The notes: generated by a model from the sequence alone, not told the origin. Counted from the stretch's first letter, positions 29,548 to 39,185 are shown. The stretch is DNA of 64,000 bases from Chryseolinea serpens (GCF_900129725.1 NZ_FQWQ01000001.1:806001-870000), one strand, 5' to 3'. Made by a program: numbers and translations.

Positions 29548-29794
29548 AGCGACACACCACGGTTTCACACAAAATTTCTATTATCACCTATCTTGGACGA
29601 ATCGAGAAGGATGCGAGCGTTGTCATGTTCAGAAGAATGAAGAAAGAACGGCCGAAACTGTAGCCGTGGCGACCACTGATAGCATTTCCTACGTTGTGGG
29701 GCCGGGGACGCTTTGTGCCGGGACCAGTTGCAAGGATTTCGCGCCTCAGCAACGTTGTTACTTACTACAGTGCGGGGCAAAAAGCGCGACCGCT

Positions 29795-31177
29795 CTAGGG
29801 ATGGCTGACCAGATTTCCATTCTGATCAATTTCCATGAGCATCAAGTCGGAGTGGTCTCCGTCTTGTGATCCCAGCAGAACAAGGTTGTTTTTATTGTTC
29901 ACGATCGCCATATTGAAAATATCGTACCGCGTCGATCCGAAGAAACGCGACCAAACGACTTTGCCGTCGGGATCCACCTTCGTGCCGATCATGTTTTCCT
30001 GAAAAATATAGGTGAACCCATCTATCTCCAATACCTGGAGCGGTGGTCCATAGCCGATCCCATAACCCCTGCCTTGCATGGCGGCATTGTCGACCTGCCA
30101 CAATACTTCGCCTTTCTCGTCTACCCGTGTGGATACGTGCCACGCTTCGGGGCCTGTGGGGCTTCCGTTGAAATCGAAATACGCCTCGGCTGAGTATACA
30201 TAGCCTGACGTAAGCGGAATAATATCGAAGACGGCGGAAAGTGTATACTCTTTTTCAAACAAGACCTCGCCATTCAATTTCCTTTTGCTGACTAAAGTAG
30301 TGGATAGCGTATTCAAAGTCCCAGGTTTTTTATAGTGCAGCAACAATTGGTCCGTTCCCTTAAACGTCACACCGGCATAGTCATAGCCCGATTTGCTCAC
30401 ATCGTATTGCTGGTGGTCTGTTAATTCACCCTGTGAATTAAGGTGGTCGATGAATACCAGCGATGCGTTGTAGTTGGTGCTGGTGAGATCGTATTCACCT
30501 GCGTTTTCTGTTAGCCGTGGTGCCACATCATGTCTTTGAATGGTTTGCGTCGCGAGCAGGTTGGCCGTGAGGTCAAATCTCCAAAACTGATTATTCAACA
30601 CCACCAAATTTTCCTGGGTATTGACCATCGGTGGAACAGTCCACTGTCGCTGTTCCCATTGAAAAGGAAGTAGTTTAGCATATACCGAATCCAATTCAGG
30701 AGTCAGTGCCATCAGTCCGAAACGTGGGGCGCCCGTGCCTTCGGAGGTATAGAGCACGCGGTAGTAATGGCTTTTGTCCTGATACAAAAAAATCCCTGTC
30801 TCTTTGGACGTCTTTGCACCAAAAACTTTTGGCGGGGGAAGGATGGTGATGAGTGTGTCGCGGGAGAACTTTTTGCCCAGGTCGGCGATCACGGTTATTC
30901 GGTAGGTACCCGGGAAGGTGTAGGTGTGGGTCGGATAGGATTCGTTGCTGGATTCCCCGTCGCCGAAATGCCATTCGCAGCTGATGTTGCTCGAGCTTTG
31001 ATAAAAACTTTGCACTCCGAGTCTCACCGGACGCCCTGCAAAAAGGAATTCGCTCTCCTGCGAAACATATGTAATTCGAACAAGGTTAACTTCTGTTGCT
31101 GACGGTTCATCGCTGCATCCCGCGAACCACAGCAAAAGCCATGCGCCACAAAACAACAGGAACATTCTATTTTTCAT
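29795..31177 (-). CDS. PKD-domain lipoprotein
   Basis: 460 residues from the ATG at 31175-31177; an ATG at 31181-31183 is nearly equivalent. The signal ends in a lipobox, LLLWFAGCSDEPS. A PKD domain follows at about 40-120 (CEWHFGDGESSNESYPTHTY, TFPGTYRITVIADLG). The rest has repeating blades such as LVVLNNQFWRFDLTANL, GEVLWQVDNAAMQGRGYGIG and GKVVWSRFFGS, suggesting a beta-propeller. It is last in a three-gene operon and overlaps the gene before it by 11 bp. The role is unknown; binding of a glycan or protein at the outer membrane is a guess. Confidence 0.78.
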   Translation of the reverse strand: MKNRMFLLFCGAWLLLWFAGCSDEPSATEVNLVRITYVSQESEFLFAGRPVRLGVQSFYQSSSNISCEWHFGDGESSNESYPTHTYTFPGTYRITVIADLGKKFSRDTLITILPPPKVFGAKTSKETGIFLYQDKSHYYRVLYTSEGTGAPRFGLMALTPELDSVYAKLLPFQWEQRQWTVPPMVNTQENLVVLNNQFWRFDLTANLLATQTIQRHDVAPRLTENAGEYDLTSTNYNASLVFIDHLNSQGELTDHQQYDVSKSGYDYAGVTFKGTDQLLLHYKKPGTLNTLSTTLVSKRKLNGEVLFEKEYTLSAVFDIIPLTSGYVYSAEAYFDFNGSPTGPEAWHVSTRVDEKGEVLWQVDNAAMQGRGYGIGYGPPLQVLEIDGFTYIFQENMIGTKVDPDGKVVWSRFFGSTRYDIFNMAIVNNKNNLVLLGSQDGDHSDLMLMEIDQNGNLVSHP

Positions 31178-31910
31178 CACCATCTCGATTAAAATTATAC
31201 CCCACAGCCAGTCCCAACCGGATGCCATCCCACCGAACCGTGACCGGCGCATTGACGTTCATCACCGTTTCACCCGCCTTTGTGCTGTTCATAATTTCCA
31301 CGGAGTTGGTCCATTGAAGGTCGCCCGCAGAATTGAACTCATAGAGCACCTTTGCATTGACAAAAAAACCGTGAAAGGACCGGCTGGCCGAAATGCCGGG
31401 GCTGAACATCACATTTGTCGACTTAGCCTTCCGCTCCAACGTGCCTACAAACGCGGGCTCGGCAACGATGTTGGTCTTCACTTCCATTCGATTGAAGATC
31501 ACACCAGCATCAAGTCCAGCAAAGAATTTAACGTGATGGGTTTCGTATACCTGGTATCGATTTGTTGAGGCCACTGAGATGCCGCGCACCAGAATATCGT
31601 TTGTATATGAACCTGTGTAGTCACTATAGGCGGCGCGACCACCGGTAGAGTTCAACCCCACAATCAGTCCTGTTGAAAACGACGGAATCACATTCATGCT
31701 CGCCCAGATGTTGTACCCGATGTTTGACGGAAAATTGTCGACCACTTTAGCGGGTAGATAGAAACCGGATGATGGTTTCAAGAAATCTTTCAGCGCTTGC
31801 ATTTTAAAGGTTCCGAAGGTGGCCCCTCCCCCCATCTGCAAATTCTGCGCATGCGCAGCGAAGGGGATTCCAAAAAAAATAATAGATATCCGAAAAACGT
31901 ATTTTTTCAT
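31167..31910 (-). CDS. Outer-membrane beta-barrel protein
   Basis: 247 residues with signal peptide (MKKYVFRISIIFFGIPFAAH, cut after AQ). The chain alternates like an eight-stranded porin-like barrel: GGGATFGTFKM, SFSTGLIVGLNSTGG, HHVKFFAGLDAGVIFNRMEV, FVNAKVLYEF and a final strand IRLGLAVGYNFN. It overlaps the upstream lipoprotein gene by 4 bp (ATGA) and the downstream PKD gene by 11 bp, so the three proteins are likely made in balance and may form one outer-membrane assembly. No family name is certain. Confidence 0.72.
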   Translation of the reverse strand: MKKYVFRISIIFFGIPFAAHAQNLQMGGGATFGTFKMQALKDFLKPSSGFYLPAKVVDNFPSNIGYNIWASMNVIPSFSTGLIVGLNSTGGRAAYSDYTGSYTNDILVRGISVASTNRYQVYETHHVKFFAGLDAGVIFNRMEVKTNIVAEPAFVGTLERKAKSTNVMFSPGISASRSFHGFFVNAKVLYEFNSAGDLQWTNSVEIMNSTKAGETVMNVNAPVTVRWDGIRLGLAVGYNFNRDGDEK

Positions 31911-33754
31911 AGGGGAAAGGCAAGGCCGTTGCTGGCGTAAACGGTGTTGTTATAGAGTTGATAATAATCCCCTGTCACTTTAAATGTGCGCTGGATGGCT
32001 TTGGTGTCCACATCAAAAACAAAGTATTCGATATCGGGATACGTTCCATGGTAACCGCCGCATAAACCTGTGATGGGATCGTAGGAAAAATTTGTTACGC
32101 GATAGTCCGGGAGATCGAAGCGGGTTACCAGGGATTGGGATGGGAGATCATACCGTCCGACGGTTCCGTCACCATAGGCAATGAGCACCTGGGGATCATT
32201 CGGTTTGAAAGACAGCACACGTGCGTTTGCCGCGTCGGGGATGGTGGCGACATAGCTTGGCGTGTTGCCCGTTATAGCGTAGACATCGCCTTTCTGAATA
32301 TAATATTTTCCGTCGGGGGAAAGACCCATGTTGTAGGCGTAGTCAGGAATGTTGTTTTGAATGATCTCGCCGGTTTCCAGGTTGACGACCACAGCCCCGT
32401 GCAACCGCGTGTCTAACACCGCGACGCCCGGGTTGGAGACTCTTATCTGATAAGCAAAGACCGATGGCGTCATTTCAGGAATGCTGATGGTTTTGATGAG
32501 ATTAAAATCCTTATCGAACTGATAGATGTTTTCGTTCACGAACAGGTAGAATTTACTCCCATCGGGGGTGGTGCCATAACCGGTTCCTCCGCTGCCCTTG
32601 TTGGTTAAATACCCTGATAGATCAATTTTCCGTTCAATGGTCAGGGTCTGGGAATTGACGAAATACACTTCCTTAGGGGTGTTGCGATCGAAATTGATCA
32701 AGATTTCCTGACTCCCAAACCACTCGGGTGTCTTCACCAGGGTTTCACCTAGTCCTTTGAATTCGAGCCGTCTACCAACGTAAACCATCGTGGAGAAAAA
32801 ATTGCCCTGCTGTTCGCCATAGGGAGAAGTAGTGTAGGCGGAATAGGTCGGAGTCTCGCCAAAGGGAAGCTGCAGGGAGATTGCGCCGGCCTCGTTGGGA
32901 TAGGTTGTATAAATGTTACTCCAGTCCTTGGTGACCAAGATATTAGCGATGTTTGAATATAAAGGTGATTTCGTCCAGGTAAGCTCACGGGTATTGTCAC
33001 CGGTCTGTTTGATTGTCATGATCGTTGGCTTAACTATGGTGTCTGACGGAATTCCTGCAACATCGAAAGTGTAGCCCACCAGGTCGATCTGATATTTAAT
33101 GTCCGATCCGAAATACAATGAATCCTTGAAAACCAACACATCGTTGTTCACCAGCGAAGTGTTCTGATACTCCGACCACTGATCTCCGTATTTCGAATAG
33201 CGCCTGACCTTGTAGTGCGTGAAGTTTTTTTTCTCCGGTGCCTCCCACGTCACGTAAAAGGTCCCGTCTTTCACGGTGAACTTTTTGATTTTCACTGGCT
33301 GCGGGGCCGTCAGATCGATGACCAGGTTGTATTCTTTTGAGAGGGTTTCATATTCCTGGCCGATTTGTGAAGCCAGCGTTCCAGAATAACTGAGGAAGGT
33401 GGCTTCAATCTTTAGAACGTGATTTCCTTCTTGGAATTTTTTTGGATCCAGGACGATCTTCGTTGGATTGTCCGGATCAAAAAGCGACGTGCCGTCGAGC
33501 AGGCCTTCGATCTTCACGAGCGTATAGTCGCCTTGTTTGGTGGCGTATGAAAAAGAAGTAGGCTTGTAAACATAGAGAATGTCGTCCACGTCAGCCAGGT
33601 TCACTTCAATACCCTCCGGCGGCGGCTTTGAAACCGGCACAAAGAAATTTCCTTTGGGCTCATAGCAGCCTTGAAACAAAAGGAGCGCAATAACTGAAGC
33701 AAGGATCTTAAAAAGGGAGTATCGGTCAGGGCCGAAACGGTTTATGATAGCCAT
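31907..33754 (-). CDS. Large lipoprotein with fibronectin-like and propeller-like parts
   Basis: 615 residues. A signal with lipobox LLLFQGCYEPKG gives an outer-membrane lipoprotein. A beta-sandwich region (about 50-150) precedes a fibronectin-like stretch (FYVTWEAPEKKNFTHYKVRR). The second half shows repeated propeller blades: GTTPDGSKFYLFVNENIYQF, GLSPDGKYYIQKGDVYAITG, SFKPNDPQVLIAYGDGTVGR. It is first of the coupled operon with the barrel at 31167 and the PKD lipoprotein at 29795. No catalytic motif is evident. The architecture resembles surface binding or scaffold proteins, but no partner is named by the sequence. Confidence 0.72.
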   Translation of the reverse strand: MAIINRFGPDRYSLFKILASVIALLLFQGCYEPKGNFFVPVSKPPPEGIEVNLADVDDILYVYKPTSFSYATKQGDYTLVKIEGLLDGTSLFDPDNPTKIVLDPKKFQEGNHVLKIEATFLSYSGTLASQIGQEYETLSKEYNLVIDLTAPQPVKIKKFTVKDGTFYVTWEAPEKKNFTHYKVRRYSKYGDQWSEYQNTSLVNNDVLVFKDSLYFGSDIKYQIDLVGYTFDVAGIPSDTIVKPTIMTIKQTGDNTRELTWTKSPLYSNIANILVTKDWSNIYTTYPNEAGAISLQLPFGETPTYSAYTTSPYGEQQGNFFSTMVYVGRRLEFKGLGETLVKTPEWFGSQEILINFDRNTPKEVYFVNSQTLTIERKIDLSGYLTNKGSGGTGYGTTPDGSKFYLFVNENIYQFDKDFNLIKTISIPEMTPSVFAYQIRVSNPGVAVLDTRLHGAVVVNLETGEIIQNNIPDYAYNMGLSPDGKYYIQKGDVYAITGNTPSYVATIPDAANARVLSFKPNDPQVLIAYGDGTVGRYDLPSQSLVTRFDLPDYRVTNFSYDPITGLCGGYHGTYPDIEYFVFDVDTKAIQRTFKVTGDYYQLYNNTVYASNGLAFPL

Positions 33755-34156
33755 CGTTAGTTTCTAGCTTGCAATAATACACGTTTCCATAGGACCTCGC
33801 AATTTCCCCCTGCCCAGGGTACCCACTGGATTTTCCGGCATAAGCATGGGCTAATTCTGCTGGCTTCCTGTGCATCAGACCAATAGCACTTCTTACGGAT
33901 GTAAGTTATGCCCAATCTGTAGCCTTTTATTTCGGGTCAGTTGGAGTGCGATAGACCCTTTAGAAGCAAAAACCTGAAAATTGATGGATCCTGCCCATGT
34001 CGGCCCCTTTCCAGGGCCACCTTGGGGCGATTTTCACCCCTCATTTTTCATGTTGGACATGGTTGAGAAATTCAGCTTACATCAAAAAAAATCCAAGTTA
34101 ACCTGCTGATCGGGGCGTTCAAATCCCTTTGAGAGACGCTCAGTGCCATGGGCCTT
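33755..34156. other. Divergent intergenic region without a gene
   Basis: About 400 bp between the leftward operon and the rightward DUF3857 pair. I find no reading frame worth calling and no RNA family. Short GC-rich palindromic bits such as CCCCTTTCCAGGGCCACCTT occur near 34010. The promoter of the downstream operon starts at 34157. Confidence 0.5.
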
Positions 34157-34185
34157 TTGAAAAAATACACCTTCCTGTATCTTTG
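34157..34185 (+). promoter_or_regulatory. Bacteroidota-type promoter of the DUF3857 operon
   Basis: TTG (34157-34159), an 18-bp spacer and TATCTTTG (34178-34185) match the published TTG-N17-23-TAnnTTTG pattern. The start would fall about 34192, leaving a leader of about 55 nt. Confidence 0.7.
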
Positions 34186-34248
34186 TTGAAATTTTTTGAA
34201 CACGATTGTGTCACACGTTTATTCTGCCAAGGCCCTTTAACCTATCCT

Positions 34249-36138
34249 ATGAATAACCCCCTGTTTGTTGCCCTGCTTTTAACAGCAGGCGTTTTGCATG
34301 GCCAGGATTTTTCCCAACAAGCCAAGACGCTGCAAGCAAAATATCCTGAAGAAGCGGCGGCCGTTCTCCGCGCCAATGTTGCTTATGTACTGACAAAGGA
34401 TTCACGCGTGGGCGCGAAAGTGAAGGTGACGCGTTCGGAAAAACTGTTGTCGCTGCGCTATAACCAGGCGATCCACGAGTCGGAAGTATACGACGGCAAT
34501 TCGCAGGTGGAGACGTTCACGGCCGAAAGCAGTCTCAAACAGCGACTGACAGACGCCAACAAAGTGTGTGGCACCTACACCAGCGAAGGGTTGTTTTTTG
34601 ACGACAGCAAATTCTGCATGCAAGAGCTCAAGCTCAAAGAAGTGGGTGAAGTCTGGGACGTGACCAGTGTCAAAAAACTAAACGATGCCAAATACCTGAC
34701 AACGGTCTTCTTCCAGGAAAAATATCCCGTGTTGGAAAAGACAATTTCCTTCACACTGCCGCAAGACATGGAGGTGGAGATCCGCGGATTCAATCTCGAC
34801 GATTTTCCCATCACCAAAACCGAACGCGTGGCCGATGGCAATCGCATCGTGGAATACACCACCAAAGAGATGCCCGGTATGCAAAGCGAATCGTTCGACC
34901 GCGGGCTTCAGTACAATCATCCGCACCTCCTGGTATTGGTGAAGTCGGTCGGCACGTCCTCGCAAAAGACCAACGTGCTCACCTCGCCACAGGATCTTTA
35001 CCAATGGTACGCCAGCCTGGCACAAAAGCTCCAGCCTAAACCGGAGGTGTACAAGGCTACGGTGATGCAGCTCATCAAAGACAAGAGCACCGACGAAGAA
35101 AAGATCAAAGCCATCTATTATTGGGTGCAGGACAACATCCGGTACATCGCTTTTGAAGATGGGCTGGCGGCCTTCAAGCCCGATGAGGCCCAGAGTGTGT
35201 TCGAGAAACGGTATGGCGATTGCAAGGGCATGGCCAATCTCACCAAGGAGATGCTGAAGACTGCGGGCTATGACGCGCGGCTCACCTGGATCGGCACGAA
35301 ACGCATTTTATACGACCACTCTATTCCATCGCTCGCCGTAAACAATCACATGATCTGTACGGTGATGCTGAACGGCAAGAAATATTTTCTCGATGCCACC
35401 GAAAAATACATGCCTTTCGGAGAGAATGCCGAACGCATCCAAAGCCGCCCGGTGATGATCGAGAACGGAGCAACATTTATCGCCGACAACGTGACGGCCA
35501 GCGACAAAAATCGCGACGCCGACATCCGGACGCTAAAGGCCTCGTTGAATGGCGACAACCTGGTGGGCAGCTATGCCATTGAGTTGAAGGGAGAAGCCAA
35601 AAAGAATTTTCTTTACAGCTATCATTACACCAAGACGGACCGGCGTGACGCCTTTATGACCGACTTCATTTCGCGGGGCAACAACAACATAAAAAATACC
35701 AATCTAAAGCTCCCCAACCTCGAAGAACGGAGCGGTCCGCTGGCGCTGCAATGTGATGTCACGTACAATGGCGCCGTGAGCTCATTCAACAACGAGTATT
35801 ACATCGACATCGACCCGTCCAAAAGTTTCAAAAACTGGGCCGTGAAGGCAACACGCCAAAGCGACATCGACTTTGGTGAAAAAATCCACAATAAGACCGT
35901 CGTGGAATTGAGCGTACCCCAGGGTTATGCGGTGACCAGTCTACCTAAGAACGTGACCATCAACGACCCTGAATTTTCGTTCAACATCCAATATTCAAAA
36001 ACAAACGACAAGGTGGTTTACACCAAAGAAGTGGTTGTGCCCGAGGGGGTCATTAAAAAGAAATCGTTCGACCGGTGGAATGCCGCCATCCGTCAACTGG
36101 TAGAAGCTTATGATAGTCAGATTATCTTAAAAAAATAG
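34249..36138 (+). CDS. DUF3857/transglutaminase-like protein with intact triad
   Basis: 629 residues from the ATG at 34249, which starts a signal peptide (MNNPLFVALLLTAGVLHGQD); the longer frame would bury it. DUF3857 beta-sandwich in the N-terminal third, then a transglutaminase core: KIKAIYYWVQDNIRYIAFED, the catalytic Cys in RYGDCKGMANLTKEML, the His in NNHMICTVM and the Asp in YFLDATEKYMPFG. A C-terminal DUF2569-like beta domain follows. Secreted proteins of this type are common in Bacteroidota; their substrate (protein crosslinking or amide hydrolysis) is mostly unknown. It is 2 bp from its partner at 36141 in one operon. Confidence 0.85.
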   Translation: MNNPLFVALLLTAGVLHGQDFSQQAKTLQAKYPEEAAAVLRANVAYVLTKDSRVGAKVKVTRSEKLLSLRYNQAIHESEVYDGNSQVETFTAESSLKQRLTDANKVCGTYTSEGLFFDDSKFCMQELKLKEVGEVWDVTSVKKLNDAKYLTTVFFQEKYPVLEKTISFTLPQDMEVEIRGFNLDDFPITKTERVADGNRIVEYTTKEMPGMQSESFDRGLQYNHPHLLVLVKSVGTSSQKTNVLTSPQDLYQWYASLAQKLQPKPEVYKATVMQLIKDKSTDEEKIKAIYYWVQDNIRYIAFEDGLAAFKPDEAQSVFEKRYGDCKGMANLTKEMLKTAGYDARLTWIGTKRILYDHSIPSLAVNNHMICTVMLNGKKYFLDATEKYMPFGENAERIQSRPVMIENGATFIADNVTASDKNRDADIRTLKASLNGDNLVGSYAIELKGEAKKNFLYSYHYTKTDRRDAFMTDFISRGNNNIKNTNLKLPNLEERSGPLALQCDVTYNGAVSSFNNEYYIDIDPSKSFKNWAVKATRQSDIDFGEKIHNKTVVELSVPQGYAVTSLPKNVTINDPEFSFNIQYSKTNDKVVYTKEVVVPEGVIKKKSFDRWNAAIRQLVEAYDSQIILKK

Positions 36139-36140
36139 AC

Positions 36141-38216
36141 ATGAAGAAAGTTCTGTTAGCATGTATCGTCCCGTTTTTGATCATCGTCGCAGCTCAGGCA
36201 CAGTCTGAAGTAGAGAAAAAAGTGAAGCAGAAAATCTGGGGTCAGGCGCCAGCTGAATTTAATGCCACACAGGTGCCTGAAAAATGGAAAAACGAATCGG
36301 CCGTGTTGCTGGCCTATCACCGGGAGTACATATGCGACTTTGCCACGAAGGTGGGCATTGGAGCACAGCGCTATTATGTGGAGACGCTCAACATCCATTT
36401 CCGCATCAAGCTGCAGGACAAAGCCGCCGTGGGCGACTTCTCTGATATCTCGTTCGACAACAAATCGATCACCACCAACTTATTCGGCCGCGCTTCTTCC
36501 TATCGCATCCTGGGCATCAAGGTGATCAAACCCGATGGCAGCCAAAAAGAAGTGGACTTGAAGGACGCCGTGAAGGCCGACGCCGGGAGCGGCGACGATC
36601 TCAAGATCCCCATTCCCAACCTGGCAGAAGGCGACATTATAGACTACTTCATCGCCCTGAAAACCGAAGGCCTGGCGATGCCCGACTTTGGCGACGAAGA
36701 TTTGATGGAGGCCAAGTACCCCGTGGTAAAACAAACCATCACCTTTATGGTCCCACACCAGATGGAGCTCTACAGCACGTCGTATAATGGCGCGCCCGGA
36801 TTCAAGAAAGTAGTAAAAGACAACGACGTCATCTATACACTTCAGGATGAAATGCGTGAAAAGGCTCCCCAGATCTTGTGGGATTATCCCTATCGCAGCG
36901 CACCCCACATTCGCTACCGGGTCAGAAAGGAAGACATGAAACCCGATGTGACCAAGACCGCCAAGGAATACCTGAACTATTTCAGCACCTACCCTACCGA
37001 CATCGGGGTGATCGTCGATTACATGGACGTGAACTTCAAAAAGGAAAAAGACGTCAAAAAATTGATCGAAGAGTTCTTTTACCTCGTACGCAATCCGATT
37101 TATAAGGAGGCCTTGTTCGAAATCAAGCAAGGTGAACCTTTGAATTCGAACAATCCGCCAGACAAATTCTTCTTCCTGGTAGACCATTTCTGCAAGAAAT
37201 ATAAAATTCCACACACCGTGCTGTTGGCCCCCGCCCGTTCGTACGGACCATTCGAGGAACTGGTATCGTTGGGATCTTGCGACTTTGTGGTCCGCATCGA
37301 CACGGATCCGGTCATGTATATTGCCCGGCCCACGCCCTTCCGGTTGCCGGATGAGATCCCTTATAGTCTTGAGGGCACGGATGCCTTTTCTGTCTATTCA
37401 TCCAAGGGCAACACGATCCGTGTGAGCAAAGATGATCAGAATGCAACGCTCACCAACATCACGGCCGCTCTTGATGCAAGCGATAACACCAAACTTCAGA
37501 TCAAGCGAAACGTGTCGGCTAAAGGCTACAGCAAAACGTATCACCAGTACCTCGTGGTGACGGATTTCGATTATTTAAAAGAATACGATCAGCCAAAATA
37601 CCAAGTGGAGCGGTCGCGCCTTTTGCACGGCCTGATCAAAGAATATAACGAAGAGAAAACGAAATTCGGACAACGTGTCACCCAGGACTATACCGCGCGC
37701 GACACCCGCATGAAGGAAGAGCTGGAAGAAGAAATGGAAATCAAAGTGTCGGACTACAAGAATCTCACGGTGAAGAGTTCGGGCATGTGGCACGCGAACC
37801 CGTCGGTGGAGTACACGGACGAGTTTACGGCGGAGAACCTCACCAAGCGGGCCGGTCCCAATATCATTGTGGAATTGGGCAGGCTCATCGAAAAGCAAAC
37901 GCAGATCAAGGATGATCAAAAGAACCGCACACGCAACATTTACCAGGACTTTGCCCGGTCGTTCGACCACACCATTGCGTTCACCATACCGGCGGGCTAT
38001 ACGGTTGAAGGCCTGGAGAATTTCAATAAAAAGACAGAGAGCGCCGCTGGCGGATTTGTATCAACCGCCACCAGCGATGGAAAGACGGTGACGATAAAGA
38101 TCCGGAAACATTATGCAGAGAATTATTATGCTGCCGCGGACTGGCCCAAGCTCAATGCGTTCCTGCAAGCGGCTGTGGATCTTTATAGTGCGAAGTTGTT
38201 GTTGAAGAAGGCATAG
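36141..38216 (+). CDS. DUF3857 protein with a degenerate transglutaminase core
   Basis: 691 residues with signal peptide (MKKVLLACIVPFLIIVAAQA). The DUF3857 region is present (EYICDFATKVGIGAQRYYVE, GRASSYRILGIKVIKPDGSQ). In the transglutaminase region the GDCK active-site Cys position reads NPPDKFFFLVDHFCKKYKIP, the His position reads GSCDFVVRID and the Asp position DPVMYIARPT, so none of the triad is retained in register. It therefore looks like a non-catalytic partner of the upstream enzyme, from which it is 2 bp away. A perfect terminator follows at 38250. Interaction with the neighbour is inference. Confidence 0.8.
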   Translation: MKKVLLACIVPFLIIVAAQAQSEVEKKVKQKIWGQAPAEFNATQVPEKWKNESAVLLAYHREYICDFATKVGIGAQRYYVETLNIHFRIKLQDKAAVGDFSDISFDNKSITTNLFGRASSYRILGIKVIKPDGSQKEVDLKDAVKADAGSGDDLKIPIPNLAEGDIIDYFIALKTEGLAMPDFGDEDLMEAKYPVVKQTITFMVPHQMELYSTSYNGAPGFKKVVKDNDVIYTLQDEMREKAPQILWDYPYRSAPHIRYRVRKEDMKPDVTKTAKEYLNYFSTYPTDIGVIVDYMDVNFKKEKDVKKLIEEFFYLVRNPIYKEALFEIKQGEPLNSNNPPDKFFFLVDHFCKKYKIPHTVLLAPARSYGPFEELVSLGSCDFVVRIDTDPVMYIARPTPFRLPDEIPYSLEGTDAFSVYSSKGNTIRVSKDDQNATLTNITAALDASDNTKLQIKRNVSAKGYSKTYHQYLVVTDFDYLKEYDQPKYQVERSRLLHGLIKEYNEEKTKFGQRVTQDYTARDTRMKEELEEEMEIKVSDYKNLTVKSSGMWHANPSVEYTDEFTAENLTKRAGPNIIVELGRLIEKQTQIKDDQKNRTRNIYQDFARSFDHTIAFTIPAGYTVEGLENFNKKTESAAGGFVSTATSDGKTVTIKIRKHYAENYYAAADWPKLNAFLQAAVDLYSAKLLLKKA

Positions 38217-38249
38217 GAGACGATGATATTGGGGTTGACCTCATAAAAA

Positions 38250-38279
38250 AACAGCCACGAGTCCGTGGCTGTTTTTTTT
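38250..38279 (+). terminator. Intrinsic terminator of the DUF3857 operon
   Basis: AACAGCCACG and CGTGGCTGTT form a 10-bp perfect stem (38250-38272) with loop AGTC. A run of eight T follows. Confidence 0.93.
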
Positions 38280-38323
38280 ATGAATCTCCTGGATGACTCC
38301 CCGCACCTATCAAACTGTGCTAA

Positions 38324-39169
38324 TTAGTTACAGGTGCTGGCACGGGGCAACCACGTTGTGGTACCGGTGCTGGTCTTCATGTCGATGGTCACCTCCGGCG
38401 CTCCCAGCGAGGTGCCCGCATCGTTATATGGAGAAACGATATAAAGGTATGTGCTGTCGGGGCTCGCCGTAAGGTCTGTAAACGTTTCGTTGCGGCCATC
38501 CACGAAGTCCACACTGAAAATTTCCTTCATCCAGGCCGTACTGTTCATTGTCTGTCGCCAAACGTGAATTTTCTTCCCCCATGGAATCGTGTAATAGTTG
38601 GGCTGAACGCCACCATTGGCGCTATAGGTTCCCCATGGGGTGGCGCGAGTCGTCCAATCAAGCCGCACGCTCGGCACAGACCTATCGACCGTTGTCTTGA
38701 AATTATACACTAAAGGTCGTTTGGCCATGATTTCCTTATTGGATTCCCCAATCTCCACAGCGTCATAAAAATCACCATACGTAATTCCCCTAAAAAGCAA
38801 CACAAAATGCGTTGAGTCTATGTAGCCGTGTGCGGTAGACCAAGCCAGCGCTCGGGGTGCTGGCCCGCTTACACGGCCACACTTGTCGGATATTCCAAGA
38901 GGGGTAACATCTGAGAACGTAACCGTCCCATTGCCAAAATGGACGGTGGTTAAAAAGACTTGCATGTCGGCCACTGGCCGCTGCGTGTCAAAGTCTATGA
39001 CGGTGAGGTTCAATGAGTCGTCTACGTCCACAAATTCATCTATATCCGGAACGGAATCCCGCGTTACGGCATCCGTGGTTACAGGATCCACTTCGTTAGA
39101 ATTACAGGCACCGAGAAACATCGCCGTCAACATCAGCAGACAAAGAAAATTCACAAGTAACGTTTTCAT
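38324..39169 (-). CDS. Lipoprotein, third member of the 27358/28498 family
   Basis: 281 residues. The signal MKTLLVNFLCLLMLTAMFLG ends in lipobox LGAC. The body repeats the order seen in the T9SS pair at 27-29 kb: VIDFDTQRPVADMQVFLTTV, HFGN, LGISDKCGRVSGPAP, DSTHFVLLFRGITYGDFYDA, RPLVYNFKTTVDRSVPSVRL and DW, then a fibronectin-like end (LTASPDSTYLYIVSPYND). It lacks the T9SS sorting domain, so the same core is attached to the cell by lipid instead. The function is unknown. Confidence 0.75.
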   Translation of the reverse strand: MKTLLVNFLCLLMLTAMFLGACNSNEVDPVTTDAVTRDSVPDIDEFVDVDDSLNLTVIDFDTQRPVADMQVFLTTVHFGNGTVTFSDVTPLGISDKCGRVSGPAPRALAWSTAHGYIDSTHFVLLFRGITYGDFYDAVEIGESNKEIMAKRPLVYNFKTTVDRSVPSVRLDWTTRATPWGTYSANGGVQPNYYTIPWGKKIHVWRQTMNSTAWMKEIFSVDFVDGRNETFTDLTASPDSTYLYIVSPYNDAGTSLGAPEVTIDMKTSTGTTTWLPRASTCN

Positions 39170-39185
39170 AATTTTAAATTACAGC

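Larger units (their letters stand above)
27310..29574 (+). repeat. Tandem gene duplication including flanks
   Basis: Two units, about 27310-28449 and 28451-29574, each contain one gene plus matching flanks. Both start GAATCG..TTAATTTTAT with CTATCGTTTAGC before the ATG, and both end AAAGTAAGATAAAGC.ACACACC.CGGTTTCAC. The conserved non-coding ends show that a whole expression unit was copied. Confidence 0.85.

Noticed and set aside
29548-29794. Short frames on both strands in the gap after the tandem pair
   Set aside because: Cysteine-rich and irregular, no start context, no homology; likely non-coding remnant.
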